Shown piece by piece: positions 1-7,963 of a stretch of DNA of 64,000 nt; within the stretch, counting starts at the first letter, position 1, and the number at the start of each line of letters is the position of its first letter. Origin of the DNA: Phenylobacterium deserti (GTDB lineage: Bacteria; Pseudomonadota; Alphaproteobacteria; Caulobacterales; Caulobacteraceae); assembly GCF_003254705.1 (NCBI RefSeq), contig NZ_QFYR01000001.1:372001-436000 (forward strand). Reading direction: 5' to 3'. The position numbers were made by a program, and so were the translations under genes. Under the pieces are notes generated by a model that was not told the origin of the DNA, made no database searches, and saw only the letters and a list, made by a program, of their open reading frames with translations.

Positions 1-909
1 CCCGGCTGCTGCGGGATCAAGGTGTTCATGGGCGCCTCCACAGGCACCCTGCTGGTGCAGGACGACGAGGGCGTCGAGCAGGTGCTGCGCCACATCAACC
101 GCCGCGCCGCGTTCCACTCCGAGGACGAGTACCGTCTGGCGGAGCGCCGGGAGCTCGCCCGCACCGGCGACTGGACCAGCCACCCGGAGGTCCGCGACGC
201 GCAGGCGGCGATCCAATCCACCGAGCGCCTGGTCCGCATCGCCCGCAGCCTGGGCAAGCGCATCCACGTCCTGCACGTCACTACGCGGGACGAGATCGCC
301 TATCTCGCCGCGCACAAGGATATCGCCTCGGTCGAGGTCACGCCGCAGCACCTGACACTGGCGGCGCCAGAGGCCTACGAGCGGCTCGGCGCCTACGCCC
401 AGATGAACCCGCCGATCCGCACGGCGGAGCACCGCGACGGCCTGTGGGTCGGCATCGCCAACGGGGTGGTGGACGTGATCGGCTCCGACCACGCCCCGCA
501 CACCAAGGAAGAAAAAGCCCGTCCATACCCCGCCTCGCCTTCGGGCATGCCGGGCGTGCAGACCCTGCTGCCGATCATGCTGACCCATGTGGCGGAGGGG
601 CGGATGTCGCTGGAGCGGCTGGTCGACCTGACGAGCCATGGCGCCAACCGCATCTTCAACCTGGCGGACAAGGGCCGGCTGGCGGTGGGCTTCGACGCCG
701 ACCTGACGCTGGTGGACCTGAAGGCGCGGCGCACCATCACCCACGATGCGCAAGCCAATCGCTCCGGCTGGACCCCCTTCGATGGGTTCGAAGCCAAGGG
801 CTGGCCGATGGCCACCATCATCCGCGGCCAGGTGGTGATGCGCGACGACGAGGTGGTGGCCCCGCACCGCGGCCAGCCGGTCCGGTTCGCGGAAACCTTG
901 GCCGGCTGA
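1..909 (+). CDS. pyrC: Dihydroorotase (3' part, cut by window start)
   Basis: Dihydroorotase makes and opens the dihydroorotate ring in de novo pyrimidine synthesis, in the cytoplasm. The frame is open from base 1: the codons before the first possible start read PGCCGIK and run into VFMGASTG, a conserved stretch of class I dihydroorotases, so the gene begins outside the window. Visible hallmarks are HVLHVTT, the substrate-loop MNPPIR and the metal-site GSDHAPHT, followed by the C-terminal amidohydrolase strand region (GADLTLVDL-like). About 302 residues remain; the N-terminal HxH metal motif lies upstream. The next genes are an accessory DGPF/sigma module, not another pyrimidine gene. Confidence 0.95.
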   Translation, partial: PGCCGIKVFMGASTGTLLVQDDEGVEQVLRHINRRAAFHSEDEYRLAERRELARTGDWTSHPEVRDAQAAIQSTERLVRIARSLGKRIHVLHVTTRDEIAYLAAHKDIASVEVTPQHLTLAAPEAYERLGAYAQMNPPIRTAEHRDGLWVGIANGVVDVIGSDHAPHTKEEKARPYPASPSGMPGVQTLLPIMLTHVAEGRMSLERLVDLTSHGANRIFNLADKGRLAVGFDADLTLVDLKARRTITHDAQANRSGWTPFDGFEAKGWPMATIIRGQVVMRDDEVVAPHRGQPVRFAETLAG

Positions 910-927
910 GCGGAAAAGACGAGGGCC

Positions 928-954
928 TGTCGAATCCGGCCGCTCCTCCACGTC
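928..954 (+). promoter_or_regulatory. Candidate ECF42-type promoter of the DGPF-sigma operon
   Basis: TGTCGA at 928-933 and CGTC at 951-954 are separated by exactly 17 bases, and the -10-like element lies about 60 bases before the start codon at 1015. From memory, ECF42 sigma factors recognise TGTCGA at -35 and CG(A/T)C at -10, so this would be an autoregulated promoter. A GACGCA/TGCGTC hairpin (963-980) lies in the predicted leader. The match is seen in the sequence; its use is inferred. Confidence 0.6.
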
Positions 955-1014
955 TCCCTGCTGACGCAACGCTGTGCGTCGGACATCCTTGAGCCGAGAG
1001 GGGGGACCAGAGCC

Positions 1015-1371
1015 GTGCAGTACATGCTTCTGATCTATGAGCCGGAATCCGCATACCAGGGGGAAGCCGGCGAGCGCCGGCTGACCGAAATTGTGGCCAA
1101 GCATATGGCCTTGGCAGAAGAGCTGATCGCCGCCGGCATTCAGAAGGGCGGCGGCGGCCTTCAGGGCGTAGACACCGCCACCACCGTCGTGACCGGGGGT
1201 GGTCAGCAGACCGTGCACGACGGCCCGTTTGCAGAGACGCACGAGCAGCTGGGCGGCTACTACCTTATCGAAGTAGACGACCTGGACGAGGCGTTGGCGA
1301 TCGCGCGTCGGATACCTGTTGCGGAGGGCGGCAAGGTGGAGGTCCGGCCGCTAATGCGTGAAGACGACTGA
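1015..1371 (+). CDS. DGPF/YCII-domain protein
   Basis: A 118-residue single-domain protein of the YCII-related (DGPF) family, a small ferredoxin-like fold whose biochemical role is mostly unknown. It opens with QYMLLIYEPE and carries the signature HDGPFAETHEQLGGYYLIEVDD at about residues 65-86. The start is GTG, with a strong purine-rich ribosome site (gagagggggg) just upstream. Its 3' end overlaps the following ECF42-like sigma gene by 14 bases, so the two are translationally coupled. DGPF genes next to ECF42 sigma factors are the defining arrangement of that sigma group. A second DGPF gene lies at 42871-43293. Confidence 0.88.
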   Translation: MQYMLLIYEPESAYQGEAGERRLTEIVAKHMALAEELIAAGIQKGGGGLQGVDTATTVVTGGGQQTVHDGPFAETHEQLGGYYLIEVDDLDEALAIARRIPVAEGGKVEVRPLMREDD

Positions 1372-2611
1372 CGGCGGGCAGATCGCGGCGGTGCGTCCGA
1401 GGGTGGTCGCCGCCCTGGCCGCGCGCTTCCGCGACCTCGACCTTGCCGAAGATGCGTTCTCCGACGCCGCAGCGGCGGCCCTGGTGGCGTGGCGCCAGCA
1501 GCCGCCGGGTGATCACGCGGCCTGGCTCTGGCGAGCCGCCGTGCGCCGCGCCATCGACGCCAGACGTAAGGCAGCGGTGCGGCGCCGCGCGCAGCACGAC
1601 CTGCGGCAGCCGGAGGCTACGCCCGAGGAGCTCCTGATCGCCGCTCGCGAGCCGATCCCTGACGAGCGCCTGCGCCTCATATTCGTCTGCAGCCACCCCG
1701 CCCTGGCGCCCGATACCCGCGCGGCCCTCACACTGAAGGTGGTCTGCGGTCTCTCCACGGAGCGGCTGGCCCGAGCGTTCCTGGTAAGCGAGCCGACCAT
1801 GCTCCAGCGCATTACGCGCGCGAAGCGGAAGATCCAGGCAGCCGGCGTGCCGTTCGCAATACCGGAGCCGGCAGACTGGCCCGAGCGGCTCGATGCGGTG
1901 CTCTCCACCCTCGAGGTCGCCTACGCCCAGGCTTACGAGGACGCCGCCCTGACGGAAGAGGCTGCGCCATTTACCGCCGAGGTGCTGCGGCTCTCCGGCG
2001 TGCTGGCCGAGGTTTTGCCGCAAGAGCCGGAAGTCCTCGCCTTGGCGGCCCTAGTGCGGTTCGCCGAAGCCCGGCGTCCGGCGCGCCTGGATAGGTACGG
2101 GGTCATGGTTCCGCTGGAGGATCAGGATCCCGCACTCTGGCGCCGCGACCTGATGGTCGAGGGCGCGGGGCTGTTGGAGCGCTCCGCAGAGATGGGCCGG
2201 CTGGGTGCGAGACAGATCCTGGCCGCTATCCACGCGGCCCACCTCTCCCGTGCAGAGACGGGCGCTGCGCCCTGGGCCGAGATTGCACGGCTCTACGACG
2301 CGCTGATCGCAATGCGTCCGGACGTCGTGGTGCAGGTGAACCGCGCGGTCAGCCGCGGGAAGGCCTTCGGGGCGGACGAGGGATTGAGAGCCCTGGCGCA
2401 ACTGGCCGATGAACCCCGCGTGCAAACGTGGCGTCCCTACCATGCCGCGCGCGCAAGCCTGCTTAACCAGGCTGGGGAACACGAGGCTGCGATTCAGGCC
2501 TTCGAGGCGGCGCTCCGTCTGTCGCCTCCGCAGGCAGAGCGGCGCTTCCTTGAGCAGCGTATGGCGGAAGCCACGAGATCTCTTCGCGGAGGAAGGGCTA
2601 CATTCGGGTGA
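1358..2611 (+). CDS. ECF42-family RNA polymerase sigma factor with TPR-like C-terminal domain
   Basis: A 417-residue alternative sigma factor. Residues 15-75 form sigma region 2. Residues 105-170 hold the ECF42 hallmark PDERLRLIFVCSHPAL followed by sigma region 4 (ALTLKVVCGLSTERLARAF, then an RITRAKRKI recognition-helix region). The remaining ~230 residues are the large C-terminal extension of this group, with VNRAVSRG and a TPR-like segment (ASLLNQAGEHEAAIQAFEAAL). No anti-sigma gene is adjacent, as usual for ECF42, where the extension is thought to regulate activity. Start is GTG inside the DGPF gene. The likely targets are the DGPF genes here and at 43 kb. Confidence 0.9.
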   Translation: MKTTDGGQIAAVRPRVVAALAARFRDLDLAEDAFSDAAAAALVAWRQQPPGDHAAWLWRAAVRRAIDARRKAAVRRRAQHDLRQPEATPEELLIAAREPIPDERLRLIFVCSHPALAPDTRAALTLKVVCGLSTERLARAFLVSEPTMLQRITRAKRKIQAAGVPFAIPEPADWPERLDAVLSTLEVAYAQAYEDAALTEEAAPFTAEVLRLSGVLAEVLPQEPEVLALAALVRFAEARRPARLDRYGVMVPLEDQDPALWRRDLMVEGAGLLERSAEMGRLGARQILAAIHAAHLSRAETGAAPWAEIARLYDALIAMRPDVVVQVNRAVSRGKAFGADEGLRALAQLADEPRVQTWRPYHAARASLLNQAGEHEAAIQAFEAALRLSPPQAERRFLEQRMAEATRSLRGGRATFG

Positions 2612-2624
2612 CGCAACGTCACCC
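2606..2624 (+). terminator. Hairpin overlapping the sigma-factor stop codon
   Basis: GGGTGACG (2606-2613) and CGTCACCC (2617-2624) form a perfect 8-bp stem with a 3-base loop, and the stop codon TGA lies inside the left arm. There is no T-run immediately after it, only a pyrimidine-rich stretch. It could end the DGPF-sigma transcript or protect its 3' end. Confidence 0.45.
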
Positions 2625-2671
2625 TGCCGCCTGCCTTTCCAAGGGCTCGCCGGCTTGAAATAACAGCGGGG

Positions 2672-4450
2672 ATGGACGCCGAGCTTCACGTCTCCGCCGC
2701 CCCTATGCGCGATCCGCGCTATGCGCCGCGGCGGCTGGAGGTCGAGCAGCATGCGGGCGGCGAGATGGTGCTGTCCAACAGCCAGCCGTTCTCCACGGAT
2801 TTCCAGACCACCTCCGACGCCCTGGCCTATTGGGCGCGGGTTGCGCCCGGCCGGACCTGGCTGGCCGAGCGTGCCGGCGCGGGGTGGCGGAGGGTGAGTT
2901 TCGCCGAAGCGTTCGAACAAGTTCAGGCCTTGGCCGGCGGGCTGCGCCAGCTTGGACTCACGGGCGAGCGGCCGCTGCTGATCCTGGCGCGCAACGGCGT
3001 CGACCATGCGCTGATCACCTATGCGGCCATGAGCCAGGCCATCCCCGCCGCGCCGGTGTCGCCTCAGTATGGCCTGCCCGGTGCGCACCTGAGCCGCCTG
3101 TCGCACGCCTGCAAAATCCTGCGGCCGGCGGCGGTGTTCGTGGAGGACGCGGCCCTGTTCGCCACCGGGCTGTCGGCCGAGGCCCTGGCCGGCCGGCCGG
3201 TGATCGCAGGCCGCAACCCGCGTCCTGGCGACATCGCCTTGGAGAGCCTGCTGCGCGCGAGCCCCTTGGCTCCCACGGCCCGGCCGGCGGACCACGCCAA
3301 GTACCTGCTGACCTCCGGCTCAACCGGCCATCCGAAAGCGGTGATCGTCACCCAGGCGAACATCGCCCTGAACTCGGCCCAGATCGCCGCCTGCTTCGAT
3401 GACCCCGAGCCGCCGGTGATGGTCAACGCCGCGCCCTGGAGCCACAGCCTGGGCGCGAATGCGATCCTGCACATGATGCTGCACCGGGGCGGGACGCTGC
3501 ACATCGACGGCGGCCAGCCCACGGCGGCGGCGTTCGGCGAGACGTTGCGTAACCTGGCCGAGGTGGCGACCACCTACCACAACATGGTGCCGGCCGGCTG
3601 GATGCTGCTTGTGGACGCCTTGGAGCGGGATGAGGCGCTGGCCCGGCGGTTCTTCGAGCGGGTGCGCATCCTGCAGTACGGCGGGGCAGCCCTGGGCCAG
3701 GTGGTGGCCGACCGCATCCAGGTGGTGGCGGTGCGCACGGTGGGGGAGCGGATCAGCTTCGCCAGCGGGTATGGCGCGACGGAGACCGGCCCCACGGCGT
3801 GCAACGTCCATTGGCCGAACCAGCGAATGGGCCTGATCGGCCTGCCTGTGCCGGGCACGGCCGTGCGGCTTACGCCGCGTGACGGCAAGCTGGAGTTCCG
3901 GGTGAAGGGCCCGCAGGTGACCCCCGGCTATCTGGGTCGTCCGGACCTATCTGCCGACGCCTTCGACGAGGAAGGCTTCTATCGACTGGGCGACGCGGCT
4001 CGCTTTGTCGATCCGGCCGATCCGGCCCAGGGGCTGATCTATGACGGGCGCCTGTCCGAGAACTTCAAGCTCGCGAGCGGCAGCTTCGTCAGCGTGGGGG
4101 ACCTGCGCATCGCGGCCGTGTCGGCCATCGGCGGAGCGGTGACCGATGCTGTGGTTTGCGGCGAGGGCCAGTCGGCGGTGGGTCTGCTGCTTTATCCCTC
4201 GCCCGCGCTGGAGCCGGATGCGGTCGCGCTCGCCGTTCGCGCCGGGATCGAGCGGCTGAACGCTAAGTCCAAGGGCGTGGGCGGGCGCGTGCGCCGCGCG
4301 CTGGTGCTGCCCGAAGGGCCCGACGCTCTGGCCGGTGAGATCACCGACAAGGGCTACATCGCCCAGAGCCTGGCCCGCGCCAGACGGGCCGCCGCCGTGG
4401 AGCGGCTGTTCGCCGATCCGCCGCCCCCTGATGTGATGGAGTTCCCATGA
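2672..4450 (+). CDS. Feruloyl-CoA synthase-like AMP-dependent acyl-CoA ligase
   Basis: A 592-residue ANL-superfamily ligase, expected to activate an aromatic or other carboxylic acid through an acyl-adenylate to the CoA thioester. The ATP-binding P-loop LLTSGSTGHPKAV is near residue 212, YGATETGP near 366, the hinge region RLSENFKLASG near 459, and a C-terminal TDKGYI lysine near 558. The N-terminus (RYAPRRLEVEQHAGGE, then LSNSQPF) and total length resemble bacterial feruloyl-CoA synthases rather than fatty-acid ligases; the substrate is inferred. The stop overlaps the start of the next gene (ATGA at 4447-4450), so the two products should be made together. No enoyl-CoA hydratase-lyase or vanillin dehydrogenase gene is nearby. 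Confidence 0.82.
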   Translation: MDAELHVSAAPMRDPRYAPRRLEVEQHAGGEMVLSNSQPFSTDFQTTSDALAYWARVAPGRTWLAERAGAGWRRVSFAEAFEQVQALAGGLRQLGLTGERPLLILARNGVDHALITYAAMSQAIPAAPVSPQYGLPGAHLSRLSHACKILRPAAVFVEDAALFATGLSAEALAGRPVIAGRNPRPGDIALESLLRASPLAPTARPADHAKYLLTSGSTGHPKAVIVTQANIALNSAQIAACFDDPEPPVMVNAAPWSHSLGANAILHMMLHRGGTLHIDGGQPTAAAFGETLRNLAEVATTYHNMVPAGWMLLVDALERDEALARRFFERVRILQYGGAALGQVVADRIQVVAVRTVGERISFASGYGATETGPTACNVHWPNQRMGLIGLPVPGTAVRLTPRDGKLEFRVKGPQVTPGYLGRPDLSADAFDEEGFYRLGDAARFVDPADPAQGLIYDGRLSENFKLASGSFVSVGDLRIAAVSAIGGAVTDAVVCGEGQSAVGLLLYPSPALEPDAVALAVRAGIERLNAKSKGVGGRVRRALVLPEGPDALAGEITDKGYIAQSLARARRAAAVERLFADPPPPDVMEFP

Positions 4451-5988
4451 ACGGCGCCGACGCCCTGATCTGCACCCTGGTCGCCAACGAGGTGACCGCC
4501 TGCTTCGCCAACCCCGGCACCAGCGAAATGCAGTTCGTGGCGGCGCTGGATCGCGAGCCAGCCATGCGGCCTGTGCTGTGCCTTTTCGAAGGGGTGGCGA
4601 CTGGGGCCGCAGACGGCTACGGCCGCATGGCGGACAAGCCGGCCTGCACCCTGCTGCACCTGGGTCCAGGTTACGGAAACGGCGTGGCCAACCTGCACAA
4701 CGCGCGCCGGGCCTTCACGCCGATCGTCAACATCATCGGCGACCACGCGACCTATCACCGGCAGTTCGACGCGCCGTTGGCGTCGGACATCGAGAGCCTG
4801 GCGCGGCCGAACTCCCTGTGGGTGAAGTCGGCCGACAGCCCGCACGAGGTTTCCGCCCTGGCCGCCGAGGCGGTGGCGGCCAGCCTGACGCCGCCTTGCG
4901 GATCAGCCAGCCTGATCCTTCCAGCGGACGCGGCCTGGCTGGAGACCGCCAGCGAGGTGGTGGTGGCGCCCAGGCCCATGCGCCGGCCGCCCGGCTCCGA
5001 TGCCGTGGAGGCGGCCGCGCGGGCGATCCAGGCCGCAAGCCGGCCCGTCGTCCTGATCGGCGGTCAGGCCTGCCGAGCCGAGGGGCTGGCGCAGGCGGCG
5101 CGGCTGTCTGCGGCGGGCGTGTCGATCTATGCGGACACCTTTGTCGGCCGAATGGCGCGCGGGGCCGGCGTGTTCTCGCCGCGGCGGATGCCTTACTTCG
5201 GCGAGATGGCGCTCTCGGAACTGGAGGGCGTGGACCTGATGGTGTTCGCCGGGACCACCCAGCCGGTGGCCTTCTTCGCCTATCCTGACCGGCCCAGCGT
5301 TCTCGTGCCCGAAGGATGCGCGACGCAGTCGCTTGCGGACCGGGCTGAGGATGCGATTGCGGCGCTGGCAGCCTTGGCGGACGCGTTGGGCGCGCCTGCG
5401 TCCGGACCGGCTCAGCCGCTGCAGCGGCCCGACAGCGGGCCCATTGGTCCGTTAAGCGCGTTCAGCGCCGGTCAAGCCATCGCCCGCCACCTGCCGGAGG
5501 GCGCGATCCTGTGCGACGACAGCGTCACCTCCGGGGGCGGAGTTGCGGTGCCTGCCATGACGGCAGCCCCGCACGAGGTGCTGGCTTTGACCGGCGGAGC
5601 AATTGGGGCAGGCCTGCCGCTGGCCGTCGGCGCCGCCGTGGCCGCACCGGATCGCAAGGTGGTTTCGCTGAACGGCGACGGGGCGGCCATGTACACCCTG
5701 CAGGCGCTGTGGACCGCGGCGCGCGAGCAGCTGGACGTCACGGCGATCGTGTTCGCCAACCACGCCTACCGGATCCTGGGGATCGAGCTGTCGCGCACCG
5801 GGGCGGGTGAAGCCGGACCTGCGGCCTCCAAGCTGCTCGACCTGAGCGATCCGCGGATCGACTGGGTGGCGGTGGCGAGCGGCCTGGGCGTGCCGGCGGT
5901 GCGCTGCGAGACGGCCGAAGCGTTCGACGCGGCCTTCGCCCGGGCCATGGCTGAGCGCGGCCCGATGTTCATCGAAGCGGCGATCTGA
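4447..5988 (+). CDS. ThDP-dependent enzyme, acetolactate synthase large-subunit-like
   Basis: A 513-residue three-domain thiamine-diphosphate enzyme of the acetolactate synthase/benzoylformate decarboxylase superfamily. The catalytic glutamate lies in LFEGVATGAADGYGRM near residue 50. The ThDP/Mg motif starts at NGDGAAMYTLQALW near residue 411 and ends with the asparagine of FANHAY. It is shorter than true IlvB (~560-590 residues) and has no small subunit next to it, so a 2-oxoacid decarboxylase or ligase role in catabolism is more likely than branched-chain synthesis. Translational coupling to the acyl-CoA ligase suggests one pathway. The exact reaction cannot be read from sequence. Confidence 0.82.
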   Translation: MNGADALICTLVANEVTACFANPGTSEMQFVAALDREPAMRPVLCLFEGVATGAADGYGRMADKPACTLLHLGPGYGNGVANLHNARRAFTPIVNIIGDHATYHRQFDAPLASDIESLARPNSLWVKSADSPHEVSALAAEAVAASLTPPCGSASLILPADAAWLETASEVVVAPRPMRRPPGSDAVEAAARAIQAASRPVVLIGGQACRAEGLAQAARLSAAGVSIYADTFVGRMARGAGVFSPRRMPYFGEMALSELEGVDLMVFAGTTQPVAFFAYPDRPSVLVPEGCATQSLADRAEDAIAALAALADALGAPASGPAQPLQRPDSGPIGPLSAFSAGQAIARHLPEGAILCDDSVTSGGGVAVPAMTAAPHEVLALTGGAIGAGLPLAVGAAVAAPDRKVVSLNGDGAAMYTLQALWTAAREQLDVTAIVFANHAYRILGIELSRTGAGEAGPAASKLLDLSDPRIDWVAVASGLGVPAVRCETAEAFDAAFARAMAERGPMFIEAAI

Positions 5989-6000
5989 CCCGCAAAAGAA

Positions 6001-6028
6001 AAGGCCCGCGGGATGAACCGCGGGCCTT
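6001..6028. terminator. Bidirectional intrinsic terminator
   Basis: AAGGCCCGCGG (6001-6011) and CCGCGGGCCTT (6018-6028) are a perfect 11-bp inverted repeat with a 6-base loop. A-rich sequence lies before it and T-rich after it. It sits between two convergent genes and should stop transcription from both sides. Confidence 0.9.
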
Positions 6029-6052
6029 CCGTCTTCTTGCCGAAGCTGAGGC

Positions 6053-7375
6053 TTAGGTATTGCCCGGCAGCTTGCAGGTGCCCGGCGCCATGGCGCAGCC
6101 CGTGGCGCCGACAGCGCTGACGGTCGGGTTCACGTTGTACTCGATCAGGTAGCCCTTGTAGCCGTCCGAGCAGGCGACTTCGACGAACACGGTGCCCTTC
6201 GCCGTTTGGCCGGTCGGCCGGGCGTTGGAGACGGTGCAGGTCTTGACGTTGTGCTTGCGCAGGTCGGCGGTCAGAGCGGCGTAGCCGTTGTCCTGGGTCA
6301 GCGAGCACTTGTAGCCGGCGGCCAGGGCGTGGCCGCAGCCGAGGACTTGGCCCGTGCCGTTGGTCTTGAAGACGCCGACGGCGCCCTTGCCGTCCTTGCA
6401 GACCATCTCGACGACTTCGTCGGTGCCGCGCGGCGGGAACACCGCGTAGCGATCGACGTCGCAGTTCGAACCGGCCGACTTGGCGAGCTTGGTGTAGAGG
6501 CCGGCTTGCTGGGTCGCAGCTTCACGGGCGTCGGTGAGGGTGCAGCCGCCGAGGATCTGGGTGGCGCGGGCGCAATCCCAGTTCTGGGCCACGGCGCCCT
6601 TGTTATCGACGCGGAAGATGTAGCCCTTGCCGTCCTGGCAGGAGGCTTCGAAGAAGTTGTCGCCACCCTTCGAAGTGCCGACGTAGCGACGGTCCTTCAC
6701 GGTGCAGCCGACGTTGGCTTGCTGGGCGTAGCGATCCACCACCGCCAGGCGCGTGGCCTTCTCGGTGAGGGTGCATTTGATGTTGCCCTGGGCATCGTCG
6801 TAGTTGAGGCAGTTCTGCGCCTCGACCGCCTTAGAGGCGTCGAACGGCGCGCTGGTCAGCAGCACGTATCCGGCGCCGCCCTGACAGGCGACTTCGAAGA
6901 TGCTGTTGGTCTTGGTCTGGCCGAGCGCACGGGCGTTCTCGAGGGTGCAGGGCACGCCAGCCTTGGCGATCGCCGGGGCGAGACCAGCCTTGGGATCGGA
7001 GTTGGCGGGCAGCTTGCACTTCAGCGCCGACTCCTGGCCGGGCGTCGCTTCCGCGCTGGATTCCAGGCAATTGAAGGCGCTGGGCGCACCGCCCTGCGGG
7101 GCCTGCAGCACGAAGCCCATTTGACCCGAGCAGGCGACTTCATAGAAGGTCGTCGAGGTCTTGGCCTTCTTGTCCTCGTTCTTGCCGATCAGGCGCGCGT
7201 CGGAGACCTGGCAGGGCACGCCGGCGGTCTGCACAAGGGCCGGCGCGGCGGCCATGCCCGCCTTGCGATCGGCGTCGGTCACAGCGGCCTGCTGCTTTTG
7301 GGCGGAATGCACAACCGCGGGGGCCAGCGCCACGGCAGCCAGGGCAGCGATCAGCCCCAGTTTCTTTGGCCTCAT
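6053..7375 (-). CDS. Secreted protein of five tandem four-cysteine modules, unknown function
   Basis: A 440-residue exported protein that I do not recognise. The start ATG at 7375 is preceded by AGGAGAG; the frame stays open further upstream, but this start gives a clear signal peptide (MRPKKLGLIAALAAVALAP, cleavage likely after VHSA). The mature part is five repeats, each with four cysteines: C55/82/103/120, C143/164/189/201, C224/246/268/278, C305/326/347/357 and C380/402/427/434. Each repeat follows PCxVxxAR...FxEVACxxGxGYxL...NC...xCxLT. The even count and export suggest two disulfides per module in the periplasm or outside. It stands alone, with a terminator behind it and the NfeD gene upstream. 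Confidence 0.85.
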   Translation of the reverse strand: MRPKKLGLIAALAAVALAPAVVHSAQKQQAAVTDADRKAGMAAAPALVQTAGVPCQVSDARLIGKNEDKKAKTSTTFYEVACSGQMGFVLQAPQGGAPSAFNCLESSAEATPGQESALKCKLPANSDPKAGLAPAIAKAGVPCTLENARALGQTKTNSIFEVACQGGAGYVLLTSAPFDASKAVEAQNCLNYDDAQGNIKCTLTEKATRLAVVDRYAQQANVGCTVKDRRYVGTSKGGDNFFEASCQDGKGYIFRVDNKGAVAQNWDCARATQILGGCTLTDAREAATQQAGLYTKLAKSAGSNCDVDRYAVFPPRGTDEVVEMVCKDGKGAVGVFKTNGTGQVLGCGHALAAGYKCSLTQDNGYAALTADLRKHNVKTCTVSNARPTGQTAKGTVFVEVACSDGYKGYLIEYNVNPTVSAVGATGCAMAPGTCKLPGNT

Positions 7376-7502
7376 ACTCACGTCTCTCCTGGGTGTTCCG
7401 TCGGGATGTTTCCCTTCGGCGCGCACATAAGCGCCCCGAACAAGCCAGGGTCAAGTTGAGCCGTGAAGACGCCGGAAGTGTGACGTACAGCCTAGTTTTC
7501 AG

Positions 7503-7961
7503 TCAGTTGGGACGCACCTTGAGGCGGGCCCCGTCCACGCCGACCACCTCCACCCGCGCGCCAGCGTCGATGCGCTCGGCGCTCTCGAGCTCCGCAGCCC
7601 ACTCCTTGCCATCGATGAACACCCGGCCGACCCGGTTGCGGAAGGCCGCGACCGCCTGGCCCTGCTGCCCGACCAGGCGGCTGATGTTATCATTGATGTC
7701 GTTGTCCTGGGCGCGGAGCGAGCGCGGGAAGTAGCGCCGCGCCAGCAGGCTGGAGGCCATCGTCAGGACTGCGAACGCCAGGAGCGCCTCGGGCAGCGAC
7801 AGCCCCAGAAAGCGGGCCAGGAAGGCCGCCACCGCGGCCGAGGCGGCGGCCCACAGGAGCCACCCCGAGCCCGTCGCCACCTCGATCGCCAGCAGGGCCG
7901 CCGCCGCAGCGATCCAGAGCCAGAACGCGTGAGCGGCGTAGAGATCGGAAACCGCGTTCAT
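7503..7961 (-). CDS. NfeD-family membrane protein
   Basis: A 152-residue NfeD-like protein. Hydrophobic segments near residues 12-32, 34-50 and 55-75 anchor it in the inner membrane. The C-terminal ~75 residues (LVGQQGQAVAAF..GRVFIDGKEWAAE..ARVEVVGVDGARLKV) form the OB-fold domain of the family. Short NfeD proteins work with SPFH/stomatin proteins in membrane quality control or microdomain organisation. The SPFH gene ends 2 bases upstream of this start, so the two are one operon. A protease-fused NfeD is not present here. Confidence 0.92.
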   Translation of the reverse strand: MNAVSDLYAAHAFWLWIAAAAALLAIEVATGSGWLLWAAASAAVAAFLARFLGLSLPEALLAFAVLTMASSLLARRYFPRSLRAQDNDINDNISRLVGQQGQAVAAFRNRVGRVFIDGKEWAAELESAERIDAGARVEVVGVDGARLKVRPN

Positions 7962-7963
7962 GA

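Noticed and set aside
6206..7459. A 417-codon plus-strand frame opposite the five-module cysteine protein, rich in hydrophobic residues
   Set aside because: The minus strand has a ribosome site, a signal peptide and five regular repeats; the plus frame has only a repetitive Gly/Ala/Leu composition produced by the repeats.
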